A stretch of DNA of 64,000 bases from Gyrodactylus bullatarudis. Its lineage: Eukaryota > Platyhelminthes > Monogenea > Gyrodactylidea > Gyrodactylidae. This document shows, one piece after another, positions 12,129 through 22,519 of the stretch; position 1 is the stretch's first letter, and every line of letters begins with the position of its first letter. The stretch spans positions 232,913-296,912 of the forward strand of contig SSNU01000226.1 in assembly GCA_012064415.1 (NCBI GenBank), in the 5' to 3' direction. The notes under the pieces were generated by a model, which searched no databases, was not told the origin of the DNA, and saw nothing but the letters and a program-made list of their open reading frames with translations. Both the position numbers and the translations under genes were made by a program.

Positions 12129-13917
12129 TTAATCTACGTTCTTAATGTGCTCTAGAATTCTGAAAAAGAATTAGTTATAAGATGACAAATATAAGATGGA
12201 TAGAATTTACTAACCTGTTAATAGTTCTATTGGCTTCATTTGAAATCGATTCGTGGGTATCGAATATGACATTTTGAAGTCCTAAATTGGCTGCTAGTTT
12301 TGCAGATACATCGGCAACTTTTTCATGGTCAAGTAAGAAATTGATCAATTGCAAAAGGTGATATTTTCCAAACTCGGTTGTGAGACGATAAGTACGCTTA
12401 ACGAGGATAAAAAGATTGCAGAGGTCAGTTTGTGCAAGCAAATCACCGTAACCCTTATTCAAGAGATGGTGAATCATAAGAGGAAGACATTCCAAGGGTT
12501 GAAAATCAGTTACAAGAAAGGCGAAAATGGAATCAAACAGGAACTTGTCAAACATGTAATTTATGAGATCTTGATTAGCAGAACCACTTATTTTTGTTAG
12601 CAATGGAAGGACAAAGTGAGCATTGCTCTCACGAATGATTTGCTTTAGCTTAAACACCAATTCGTCATTGAAATACTCTTTGGGATCAGTACTTGAGAAA
12701 ACTAAAAATGAGATGTAATCTCTAAGAAGATCATCTGAGATTAGAACTGCAGGGTTGTTCCAAAATGTTTCCTCTATTGTATCAAAGTATATTAGCCTTT
12801 CCGACTTCCAGCGACGACGTACCTGCCCAGGACTAGTAGATTTACTAGTCATTATCTTATTGAAATTCTCTTCTATACTACGATGACCAGAATCAGCGAC
12901 TTCGAGGTTGTTCATTTTCTCATCTAAATCTTCATCCTGGTTACCGGTTAAGAAACGGCAGCTTTGACGTCTTGGATTTTCTCCCCCATGAGTAGTATCG
13001 TAACTGACGCTCTTTGAAGTGTGTCGTCGATTGGGAATGGGTGTTTCAATAGGATTAGCTCCACCGCCGTAGTATTGATCTATTTCTTCTTCCTCTTCTT
13101 TATTCCAAACATTTTCATAGTAGTTGAAGTGAGAATCTTGGGTTGCATCATCCTTCAGTTCATTGTCTTCAGCTACTTCTTCAACCTTTTCTTCTTTGAA
13201 CTTGTCAAAGTGCTTCTTATAATCATTTTGACTGCTTTCCGTATTACTCTCGTGTCTGTCGTCCTCTTTGATAGGAGAAACATCTTCACCATAGCCGTTT
13301 GAAGCATTGTATTCTCGGTCATAGTCGTCATGATTATCACAGGAGTTACAATTATTTTGGTTTGACGAACCAACTTGTGCTACATCTTCCATGTTTTCTT
13401 CATTATAATAGGTTGAGTTGTAAGCATTGTGGACATTTTTTCCCTCTTGATTCTTGTAACAATCATCATTAGTATCTTCGTATCCAATCTGACCATTAGT
13501 GCTGTAGTCATTGGACTCTATGAAAGAAACTTGATTCTTTTCTTTTTTATCACTGGTATTGTAGCTGTTAGTTTCATAATTGTAGTTGCCATAATCATCG
13601 TTTGACTCATAATCTCCTTTAGAATAGTTGTTGGATAAATAGCCATCATCTTTTGAATCATAACCCTCACGATGGTAAGCAGGATAATCATCTTTAGAAT
13701 AGTAGCAATCGTTCGTATAGTCTTCTTGCAAGCCAGCAGAATTGTTTTCCTTTCCATAGTGATAGTAAGAGTCTTCGTGGTAGTTACCATCGTCATAGCC
13801 ATGAGAATTTTGATTCGCCATTTTTCCTTTCCGCTTGCTGATATCGTAGCCTACTACTCGGGGATCACAAGTCTCAAGTTTGGACGGTCCAAATGTATAA
13901 GTGTCTATGGAACACAT
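12129..13917 (-). CDS. Unrecognised protein: Asn/Tyr/Asp-rich N-terminus with a helical C-terminal domain
   Basis: Two exons (12215-13917 and 12129-12159) around a 55-bp GT...AG intron give 577 aa; the last codons encode NRILEHIKNVD. The start is the first Met after an in-frame TAA and has a favourable GCC before the ATG; a second Met at residue 33 is possible. Residues about 35-290 are low complexity, rich in Asn, Tyr, Asp, Gly, Ser and Glu (YxxDD and DxY-like repeats) and look disordered and prion-like. Residues about 290-360 are charged. Residues about 365-577 are an amphipathic, Leu/Phe-rich helical region (for example FWNNPAVLISDDLLRDYISF) that could be an ARM/HEAT-like fold. I recognise no family, so no function is given. 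It converges on the nAChR gene and is head to head with GANAB. Uninterrupted low-complexity coding of this length, plus the in-frame splice, argues that it is real. Confidence 0.8.
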
Positions 13918-14016
13918 GGCGAAATTATTTATATAAAGCTGAGCTGTTTACGAATAAACAAAAAATCAAATTAATGTTGATATTTTGTTTGAAATTTTTC
14001 TCAAATAATTACTCAT
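13918..14016. promoter_or_regulatory. Compact bidirectional promoter, unknown gene / GANAB
   Basis: Only 99 bp separate the two start codons, so the core promoters must overlap or lie in the 5' coding ends. TATAAA occurs at 13932-13937, about 80 bp before the GANAB ATG. Inference from arrangement only. Confidence 0.5.
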
Positions 14017-17000
14017 ATGAAAATGTTATTTATATGTCACATTTTATCTGTGTATTTATTGCTAAATTCAGTAGTTTCTGTTGATCGGAGTAATTTCAAA
14101 ACATGTGAACAATCAAGGTAAATAAATAATTATGATAAAGTATTTAGTTTTTGTCATAGAAATCGTGTTGAATATGATAAATTTTTCTATAAAGTTGACA
14201 AATCTTCTTTAAGAACAGAGAATAATATTTTACAGTTTAACCTTTTTTGCAAAGAGAGAAAAAAGTTAATTCATGCTTCTATTTCTCTACTGGATAATGA
14301 TGTCTTTCGATTAGAAATGATTGATGACAAGACTAGATATAGAATTCCTCATGAAGATATTTTCACGAAAAAGTTTAAATTCTTGCCGGCTAAACAAATT
14401 CTCAATGATGACTATCTTATGCTCGAAGGTCCTCGATCAACTGCTGTTATTATGCTTGATGATTTCAAGCTCAAAATTTATGTTGGTAATGAGCTGATCG
14501 TGACTGTAAATGACATGAATAAGCTGAATATTGAAGATGAAACTTATTTCAAGCCAGAAAATTCAACTGATTACTCTGAGACATTTAAATCTCACACGGA
14601 TAGCCGTGTTAGAGGACCAGAATCATTAAGTCTAGACGTAACTTTTCATAATAAGGAATTTACCTACGGCATTCCTGAACATGCTGATTCTTTCGCATTA
14701 AAGAACACTGATAATACTGACCCATATCGTTTATACAATCTGGATGTTTTCGAATATGAGTTAGATAACCCAATGGCTCTATATGGTTCAGTACCAGTCA
14801 TATTTTCTTCAAATGGAATAAACTCAACTGGAATTTACTGGAATAATCCAACTGAAACATGGGTTGATATCAAATCCACTCGAAAATCTAATTCTGGAAT
14901 CCTTTCTAGCATCTTTAGTGGATACGAACCTACTATTAAATCATCAAATGTTCATTGGATGTCAGAAAGTGGCATAATCGATCTATTTATTATGCCTGGA
15001 CCTAATCCTTTTAATGTATCTAGACAATATGCTGATTTAACTGGTACAACTCCATTGCCTCCTTTATTCTCAATAGGCTATCATCAATGTCGTTGGAATT
15101 ATAACAGTCAAGATGATATCATATCTGTGGATAGCAATTTCGATAAGTACAACATTCCAGTTGATGTTCTTTGGCTTGATATCGAACATACTAATGGTAA
15201 ACGTTATTTTACCTGGGATACTAATAAATTTCCAGATCCTGGTAAAATGGTCGATGATTTAATGGTTAAAAAAAGGCGTCTTGTCACGGTTGTAGATCCT
15301 CACATTAAATCTGACAGTGGATATCATTTGTACAAGTTGGTTTAGTTTTTTATCATCATCCTCTTATTTTTCAAGATATAGTAAATTATATTGAGCTCAA
15401 TTATATTATACATTGTATACGAAAAAGTTACCACCATTAACTTAAAATCATAATTTTTTTTAGAAATAGGTTAATTTTTTAAAAGCCTGTTATTATTTAT
15501 CAAAGTTTCTTGGCAAAAGGTTCTAATCAATGACAAATCTTAAAGAAACGTCATCTGTAACAACATTCAATTGAAAAAATATTAATATTTGATATTTTCA
15601 GTGAGGGAAAGAGCCACGATCTCTTTATCAAGGATGCCAGTGGAAATGAATATTCTGGTTGGTGTTGGCCTGGTTCATCAGCTTATCCCGATTTCACTGA
15701 TCCAAGAATGAGAAAATTATGGTCTGAACAATTTCTAAAGTATGATCCTGTTCGGGAAAATACAATGTTCTCATGGAATGATATGGGAGAGCCATCTGTC
15801 TTTAGTGGACCTGAAATTACCATGCATAAAGATGCTAAACATTTCAATGGTTTTGAGCATCGGGATGTTCATAATACTTACGGATTATACGTTCATCTAG
15901 CAACTTGGGAAGGTCAATTGCTTCGCTCAAACAATAAAAAGCGACCATTTGTTCTGACAAGAGCTTTCTTTGCGGGTAGTCAAAGGACATCTGCTGTTTG
16001 GACTGGAGATAACAAAGCTGATTGGAGTCATCTCAAGGCATCATTACCCATGCTACTGAGTCTGTCAATTACAGGTATTACTTTTTGTGGAGCTGATGTC
16101 GGTGGATTCTTTAATAACCCTTCAAATGATCTACTTATTCGTTGGTATCAGGCTGGAGCTTTCCAACCATTCTTTCGGGCTCATGCACATATTGATACTT
16201 CGAGAAGAGAACCATGGCTTTTTGGCGAAGAAACAACTAATTTGATAAGGTTTGTCTCTACCTATTTTGATAAAAATTAGTACCATTTTTTGCTCAAAAT
16301 TTGAACTACTTTCCATTTTTTTTCTCAGAGAAGCAATTCAAGCCAGATATCTACATCTACCATATTGGTATACTCAATTTTATTTGAGTGAAATATCCGG
16401 TTCTCCAATCATGGCACCATTATGGTATTACTTCCAAGATTCTAATCTCTTGGAAATTGAAACATCCTATACCATTGGCAAGGATATTTTAGTCAGCCCT
16501 GTTGTTACGGAAAGTGAAACTACTCATTTAATTCATTTACCTGTTAATGAAACATGGTATGAGTCGAAACATTTTACTGTAAGTTACACTTATTTTATTG
16601 ATTTTTACCCATTTTTAAACGCCCCAATTGTAATATACTCCTGACTCGATTACTTTGAAATGAACACAAAGACCGAATTAGCTTTATTGATATATTATAG
16701 GCCTATTCAAATGTTCCAACGGTTTCAATGAATGTTGACATGTCCACAATACCTGTATTCTACCGTGCTGGCTCTATAATTCCAATTAAAGAACGTTTTA
16801 GACGTAGCTCATCAATATCACTACAGGACCCATATTCCCTAATGGTTTTTGTCGATGGAAAAACTCAAACCGCAACTGGGAAACTATTCATTGATGATGG
16901 GGAAACAATAAACGATTCAAATGCTTCTCTTGTCAATTTCAGTTTCACTCTCGACTCCAATCAAGATACTGGCAAGCTTTCATCATCCATTGATTCCTCA

Positions 17001-17213
17001 ACAAGTAGTTTTTATGCCAAATCCTGTGAACTGGAGAATATCACAATTGTGGGAAATGTTAGGAAGCCAGAAACTATTGTCAAAGTTGTTAATAATGAAC
17101 GAATACCCCTTCGGTATACTATGACTTCAAATAAGCTCAAAATACAAATGCCTATGATCAAGTTAGATGGAAACTGGATAATTGAAATTAAATATTCTAA
17201 TGAAAAAATCTGA
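14017..17213 (+). CDS. GANAB: Glucosidase II catalytic alpha subunit (GH31)
   Basis: This ER-lumen alpha-glucosidase trims the two inner alpha-1,3-linked glucoses from N-glycans and thereby controls the calnexin/calreticulin cycle. Five exons (14017-14117, 14148-15335, 15602-16249, 16329-16578, 16701-17213) give 899 aa; human is about 944. Introns are 30, 266, 79 and 122 bp. A signal peptide of about 21 residues precedes [10 protein letters not shown], the family's usual mature start. Landmarks are [68 protein letters not shown] and [17 protein letters not shown]. The nucleophile is D490 in WNDMGEPS and the acid/base is D566 in WTGDN, 76 residues apart as in the human enzyme. Gly follows DM where Asn is usual. 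No HDEL-type tail is present; the subunit is normally held in the ER by the beta subunit, which is not seen here. Confidence 0.96.
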
Positions 17214-18480
17214 ACAATAATTTCCCGTGAATTCTATCTTAAATTATCCAGGAACATCGTAAAAGTTCTATCCTGTTTGTTTTCTAATGATAAAATAATA
17301 AAAAATTATTTTTACTGCATTGGAATCCAGTGATAGGATTCTCTGTTCTCCTTTTATACAGCTTTAACCATGCTCGGAATCAGAAAAATTTCAATTGACC
17401 TATCAATATGGGAAGTGGTGTACTAAAAATAGTTTATTTTACAATAATGTAATTCAGCTATCTTTCCATTGAATCTGATGCTAGAAAAAAATGAATATTT
17501 TTCCGAATACACAATTAGATTAATAACTTTATTCATAGCGAAGGGTCATAAAAACAACGAAGAAATACGAAATATACAGATAAAACGCCCGGCTTTGTTT
17601 TGTATAAAAAAGTATTTTTATCAAGTGTATAACTAAAATTTTATTTTCTCTGTTTTAAAGAATTTTTGAGGACCAAGCGAAACCCCTTGAAAATGGCTAT
17701 TGTGATTTGTGATAAAGACGAATTCTTTATAAAAAAATCTAAATTTGTAAAAATGAAGAACTAAAGAAATTCGAATAAACATGTATTCCTTTATTTGGCA
17801 TCATGTTTTGATTTCGAAAGTTTTGTTATTGGGAAATCTACATCTGAATTCTCTACTATAGATTTCGATTAACCTTTAAAGCGTAAATGCGATAATTTTT
17901 AATTTTCAACGCACGATCTTTCATTTCTTCCAAAAACCATTAAAAGACAGCATATTTCTTCCAAGACAGACATTTTCTGTATCTACAACCTTCTTGTGTT
18001 TTCCAATTAATGAACACACTGTTCATTGAACAAGGCATATGGTTTTTTTTATTGGGAAAAAGTTTTGATAAAAAAGATTCAAAACCAAAGTTTTTTTATT
18101 TAACTAGGATTGATAGATCATTCTTTGTGAGATAACAAAACAAATTTCATAATACAAAGCATGTATTTAGTACAGAATACATGAATGAGGGAGATGTACA
18201 AAAAATTGGTTGTAAGAAACAAAAATATTTCTTCATAATTCTTTCTAGTTTATTTCAATGAATAAAATTTTAATAATAATAACTGCTTGTGAAGAAGAAC
18301 CGGTTACAATCTAATCTGAAAGTCCGTATGAATTGTTGAGATAATCCTTGGGTTGTTATTGAGTCCTAAAAATAAAAGATGGGCGATTAGAATGTTTTTT
18401 TCTTTGAAATTATATATGCTACAGTAAATCTGGAAACTAACTTTAGTCTGTTTCTCTATCGAGTTATTCATAGTTACTGG
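17214..18480. other. Intergenic region downstream of GANAB
   Basis: AT-rich sequence holding the GANAB 3' UTR; AATAAA-like runs occur near 17293-17303. I see no gene and no strong repeat until about 18.48 kb. Confidence 0.5.
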
Positions 18481-18620
18481 GAATCTAGAAACTCAAGGAA
18501 GTCTTAAGAATCCCTAAATTTCTAGGGAATCTAGAAACTTGCTTTTTAGAAACCCTAGCAAGTTAAGAAATCTAGAAACTCGGAGAGTCTTAAGAATCTC
18601 TAGGGAATTTAAAAATTTTA
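18480..18620. repeat. Imperfect short tandem and inverted repeats
   Basis: The phrase AATCTAGAAACT recurs about three times, followed each time by variants of AGTCTTAAGAATC and CTAGGGAAT. The copies are degenerate. The origin is unclear. Confidence 0.5.
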
Positions 18621-18783
18621 CGAATAAAATATCGAACTATTGATAGCTGAAAAGTTTGATAATCAATATATATTTTTATTTATTGGCACAAAATAAAAGA
18701 GGGACGCCAAATGGGAGAATAGATGGTAATTAATCGTAATTACAAAAAAATAGCTATATTACAAAAAAGATGTTCTGAGCAGA

Positions 18784-19007
18784 TTAACCCTTTCGGTGCC
18801 GAGACTATTTCACAATTTTTATAAAAACCAAAATTTAGCTATGAAGATACCAAGTTGTTTGGCCAAAAATATTACTAGTGCAAGTTCACATTGTGGGCTT
18901 CAATTTAAACTTTAATTGATCCAGGAACCTATCATATTGGTAGAGTTATGAAGGTTCAAAAAAATTGGAAAATTGACATATATGTCCATCGGCACCGAAA
19001 GGGTTAA
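18784..19007. mobile_element. piggyBac-type MITE with TTAA duplications
   Basis: A 216-bp element (18788-19003) bounded by perfect 15-bp inverted repeats, CCCTTTCGGTGCCGA at the left and its reverse complement at the right. Both ends are directly flanked by TTAA (18784-18787 and 19004-19007). TTAA duplications with CCC-starting termini are the hallmark of piggyBac transposition. It has no coding capacity, so it would have been mobilised by a transposase from elsewhere. Confidence 0.85.
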
Positions 19008-19437
19008 AATATTATTTTGATCATATTTATATTTGCAATTAGTATCCAGAGCATTTCATAGAGTGAGTTTTTGAAATGAAAATTTATTTTGCTTCATCAT
19101 GTAAATAGGAGAGATTGAGACCCCCTCCCCAGTAGTGAGAGCATAGCTAAATATTTTCTTTTAGAAGGATTTCATTTTAATTTAGCTAAATAAACAATGA
19201 GGAAAATTCGCAGGCCCCTTAGTTTTCAAGCCTTATTTGAAATTCTAAAAGATGATGTTTGAAAAACTGTAGGCTTGATAATGATTTTTCAAGAAGAGTA
19301 ATGTTATCGTAAGATATCTGAATTTTCACAGGTCTTAAAACTAAATTTATAGTTTTAACTTTTAAATGAATGTCAGCCCGAATATTCAATCATTTACATT
19401 GAGAAAATTCGTGATAAAGAGTACGATAATACACCTA

Positions 19438-20168
19438 GTTAATATGAAGATGGGAATTTATGATTTTTACAAAATTCTTAATTTTTTCATCAAGAAATCG
19501 AATTTGATCAAGAATTTTTGGAATCTAGATTATGAGGCCCTCTTTCACGATATGGAGAAAAAAATTTAGAAAAAATCAATTTTTAAGAAAAATACGGCAA
19601 ATTTGAAATCTTGAAGTAGCGCCAAATTCCCATTTTTTGAACTTTGAGTTGAAAATTTTTGTTGATTTTAATGTAAGAGAGTGATCAAAAGTTGATTTCA
19701 GGATCACAATTAGTCAAAGATATCAAATATGCTGAATCTGGTTTTGAGAATCACCCCATAATCGTGTAAAAAACAAATTTTGATTTTTTAATCATTTTCC
19801 CTACTTAAAAGTCGATGAAATTTGATATTTTAAGATCCCTGAAAAATGACGAATCTATCAAAAATTTTATTATGATCATCGGTTTTTTTGTCTTGTTGTG
19901 ATCCTGAAATCAACTTTTGATCACTCTCTCACATTAAAATCAACAAAAATTTTCAACTCAAAGTTCAAAAAATGGGAATTTGGCGCTACTTCAAGATTTC
20001 AAATTTGCCGTATTTTTCTTAAAAATTGATTTTTTCTAAATTTTTTTCTCCATATCGTGAAAGAGGGCCTCATAATCTAGATTCCAAAAATTCTTGATCA
20101 AATTCGATTTCTTGATGAAAAAATTAAGAATTTTGTAAAAATCATAAATTCCCATCTTCATATTAATT
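19438..20168. repeat. 731-bp fold-back element with near-perfect 270-bp inverted arms
   Basis: The left arm (19438-19709) and right arm (19896-20168) are almost exact reverse complements around a 186-bp spacer. Arm landmarks include TGATGAAAAAATTAAGAAT near the outer end, TTTGGCGCTACTTCAAG in the middle, and TTGATTTCAGGATCACAA (left arm) at the inner end. There is no ORF that looks like a protein. Partial or diverged copies recur throughout the window. The low divergence between arms implies recent insertion or arm-to-arm gene conversion. Confidence 0.85.
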
Positions 20169-20599
20169 AGCTTTAGATTGTAAGCTGGAAAACAACAATT
20201 TGGTGATTTTGTACATGAGATCTTTCAGAAACCTCGGAGAATCAACTCAAAATCATATTTAGACTTGGCTAGATTTTTTTAGATAGTTAAGAGAAACCTC
20301 AAAAACCTCACAATTTTAAATTTCCGTGTATTTATTTTTTATGACAAAACCTAGCAAAAATTTTATAATTTTGAACCAAGTAGTTCTTCAGGGAGCTGTT
20401 AGGCATAGATTGACTATCGCTTGTTCGCTTGCTACCTGACTATGTTGTCTTCTGGCTTGCATTGGTCTATCTGTAGAAAAATAAAGGGGAGAGAAAGGTG
20501 TAGAATTTCCTAAAGAACAAGGATTATAAAAAGGGTTATTCAGGGAAATAATAGTGGTTGACAATGGTATTTTGAAAAATGCCATGACACACCGGAATA

Positions 20600-21505
20600 T
20601 TTTTGAACAATGCCATGAAATATTTCAATTTTTTTCTAAATCTCTATCTTGATGTAAGTTTGCTTAGTTTTTGTCTTGATATCGTGTTGCCAAGATTTCT
20701 CAATTCAAGGTATTACGAAAAAAACATAAGAAAAAGTCAATGGATCCAAGTGTATTCAGCGAATTTTTCCCAAAATTTTTTCTACCTCAGATCTGAATCT
20801 CTTTTTCTTTGGCCATCCTCGCTGAGAGATCTTGTCTTTACCTATCAAATCTGTTTCCGCAAGTTTATTTATGTCAATTCATTGCCGTACATTCTGATCA
20901 TTTCATTAACTTTGAAATGTTTCGCGACCATATGCTCGAAAGGTTTTGATAAATAAATATAACGAATAAGTAATTCACGAAGTTTTTCAAACACGTCCGA
21001 AAATCCACTTAACTTTTTAACTTATATCATTTTTGAAGAATTACCACTGATGATACTTCAAGAAATGTACATTTGGTTTAAATATATTTTCCTCCAATTT
21101 TTCTAAAAAATGAATATGTGGCAATAATATGTGCGCACGGAAATCCGTTATGCTAACCGAATTCACACGAGCATTTATTGTTACCTATGTCAACGTTCCT
21201 TTATACCTTATTCGAAAGGTCTTGACCAACACGGAAATGTTGCTCGTTAACAGATGGGAAAACATCCAAGCTCCGTGCAATCTCAAGAATCTTATCGAAA
21301 ATCTTTGTGAAATAATCTGTGTATGGCTCATTTGTTTGTGCATAGCGGCACTTAGGAAAAGCATGTTCTGCCCAATTTGAAGGATCGATTTCCTCTAAGT
21401 AATCAGTCACAGAAGAGTTTTTGAGTCGAATTTGGGCCATTAAGGTGTCGAATTCTCGCAAAATAAGCAAACTTACATCAAGATAGAGATTTAGAAAAAA
21501 ATTGA
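20600..21505 (-). pseudogene. Broken Mutator-like (MULE) transposase fragment with SWIM zinc finger
   Basis: On the minus strand, about 21450-21210 reads DYLEEIDPSNWAEHAFPKC then RYAQTNEPYTDYF, matching the post-catalytic 'W..HFP..R....T.N..E' block of MULE transposases. Further on, at about 21180-21090, comes a CxC...CxH SWIM zinc finger (NNKCSCEF ... NGFPCAHIIA). At about 20850-20790 comes a basic GWPKKKRFRSEVEK tail, like the GRPKKKR tails of the family. Stops and frame changes separate these blocks, so no product is expected. The catalytic DDE core is missing. Confidence 0.75.
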
Positions 21506-21598
21506 AATATTTCATGGCATTTTTCAAAAATATTCCGGTGTGTCACGGCATTTTTCAAAATACCCCTGTCAACCACTATTATTTCCATAAATAACCTT

Positions 21599-21773
21599 TA
21601 TAAAAATTATAGTGATTGTTATAGTAATCAGAATTATTAAATATTTTTATCAGGGTAATCTAAATGTTTTTTATTCTAATCTTAATTTTAATTTTCTTTC
21701 AAGTGATCAATTATATTATCATAGTTATTACTCTAATAATCCTGATTACTATAACAATCACTATAATTTTTAT
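21599..21773. mobile_element. Nested 175-bp MITE, TA target
   Basis: About 40-bp inverted ends (TAAAAATTATAGTGATTG and its complement) flank an AT-rich core. It interrupts the right MULE arm, and the uninterrupted left arm near 20527 supplies the empty site. That comparison suggests a TA duplication, as for Tc1/mariner-derived MITEs. A diverged relative lies at about 40566-40778. Confidence 0.7.
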
Positions 21774-22519
21774 AATCCTTGTTCTTTAAGAAATACTACA
21801 CCTTTCGCTCCCCTTTCTTTTTCTACAGATAGACCAATAAAAGCCAGAAGACAACATAGTCAGGTGGCAAGTGAACAACGTTATAGTCAAAAAATTTTAT
21901 ACTCATTGAGAATTTGACAGTGAGTTCATCAGATAGAAATAAAGAGATTCTAAAAAATTTCTTACCGTGTAGATTTCGAGAAATATCCTTATTGTTTTAG
22001 GTAGTTTTTTTGCTCTAAAATTCTAAAAGTATGGAAATAGTCTGCAAAAAATTCTCCAATTAGCTAGACTGTGTAATTATTCTTGTATAACTTTGTTGTT
22101 CTATGCATTTTCCCGAAATTCTTTAAAACGTAAGATATATAGCGAATGGATTTTGAATAACTTTCTCAATATTTCCCATCTAAAAATCATACAGATTGCT
22201 CAAAAAGTGAATTTTATCATTTATTCAAATTTTAATAATATTCATTCAAAATTCTTTGGCGCGGGTTTTAAAACTGTAATTTTCAAATGAGATTTTGCAT
22301 ATCAGAATAAAATTACAAATATACAATTCAATAGGATTTTTTTCTTAAAATTCAATATTCTATCGAATGAGTAAATGGGCGAAAAAGATCTCTTACGTTC
22401 CCAATGGATTAGAAGAATTAGTCAAAAGCTATAATTCTGAGGAATACTCAAAACAAAAATTTCAAATTATCTTCGAATTCTTTCACGTTTGTTAACGTTT
22501 GGGTAGAATTAAGAGAAAC

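Larger units (their letters stand above)
20408..21890 (-). mobile_element. MULE-type DNA transposon relic with about 270-bp inverted arms and a nested MITE
   Basis: The left arm is about 20408-20667. The right arm is about 21464-21890 and is longer because it contains a 175-bp inserted element. The arms share blocks for GGTCTATCTGTAGAAAA, CAACCACTATTATTTCC and ATATTCCGGTGTGTC. Degraded Mutator-like transposase lies between the arms on the minus strand. The outer edges are approximate and no clear target duplication was found. Another piece of the same terminal sequence occurs at about 38985-39030 and 40505-40570. Confidence 0.75.

Noticed and set aside
13021..13974. Plus-strand and second-frame open frames inside the unknown gene
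   Set aside because: They are shadows of the repetitive Asn/Tyr/Asp coding sequence on the minus strand.
20603..20956. 117-codon plus-strand open frame that begins like the minus-strand frame at 21527
   Set aside because: The shared start comes from the inverted arms of the MULE relic; the true coding sense there is the minus strand.
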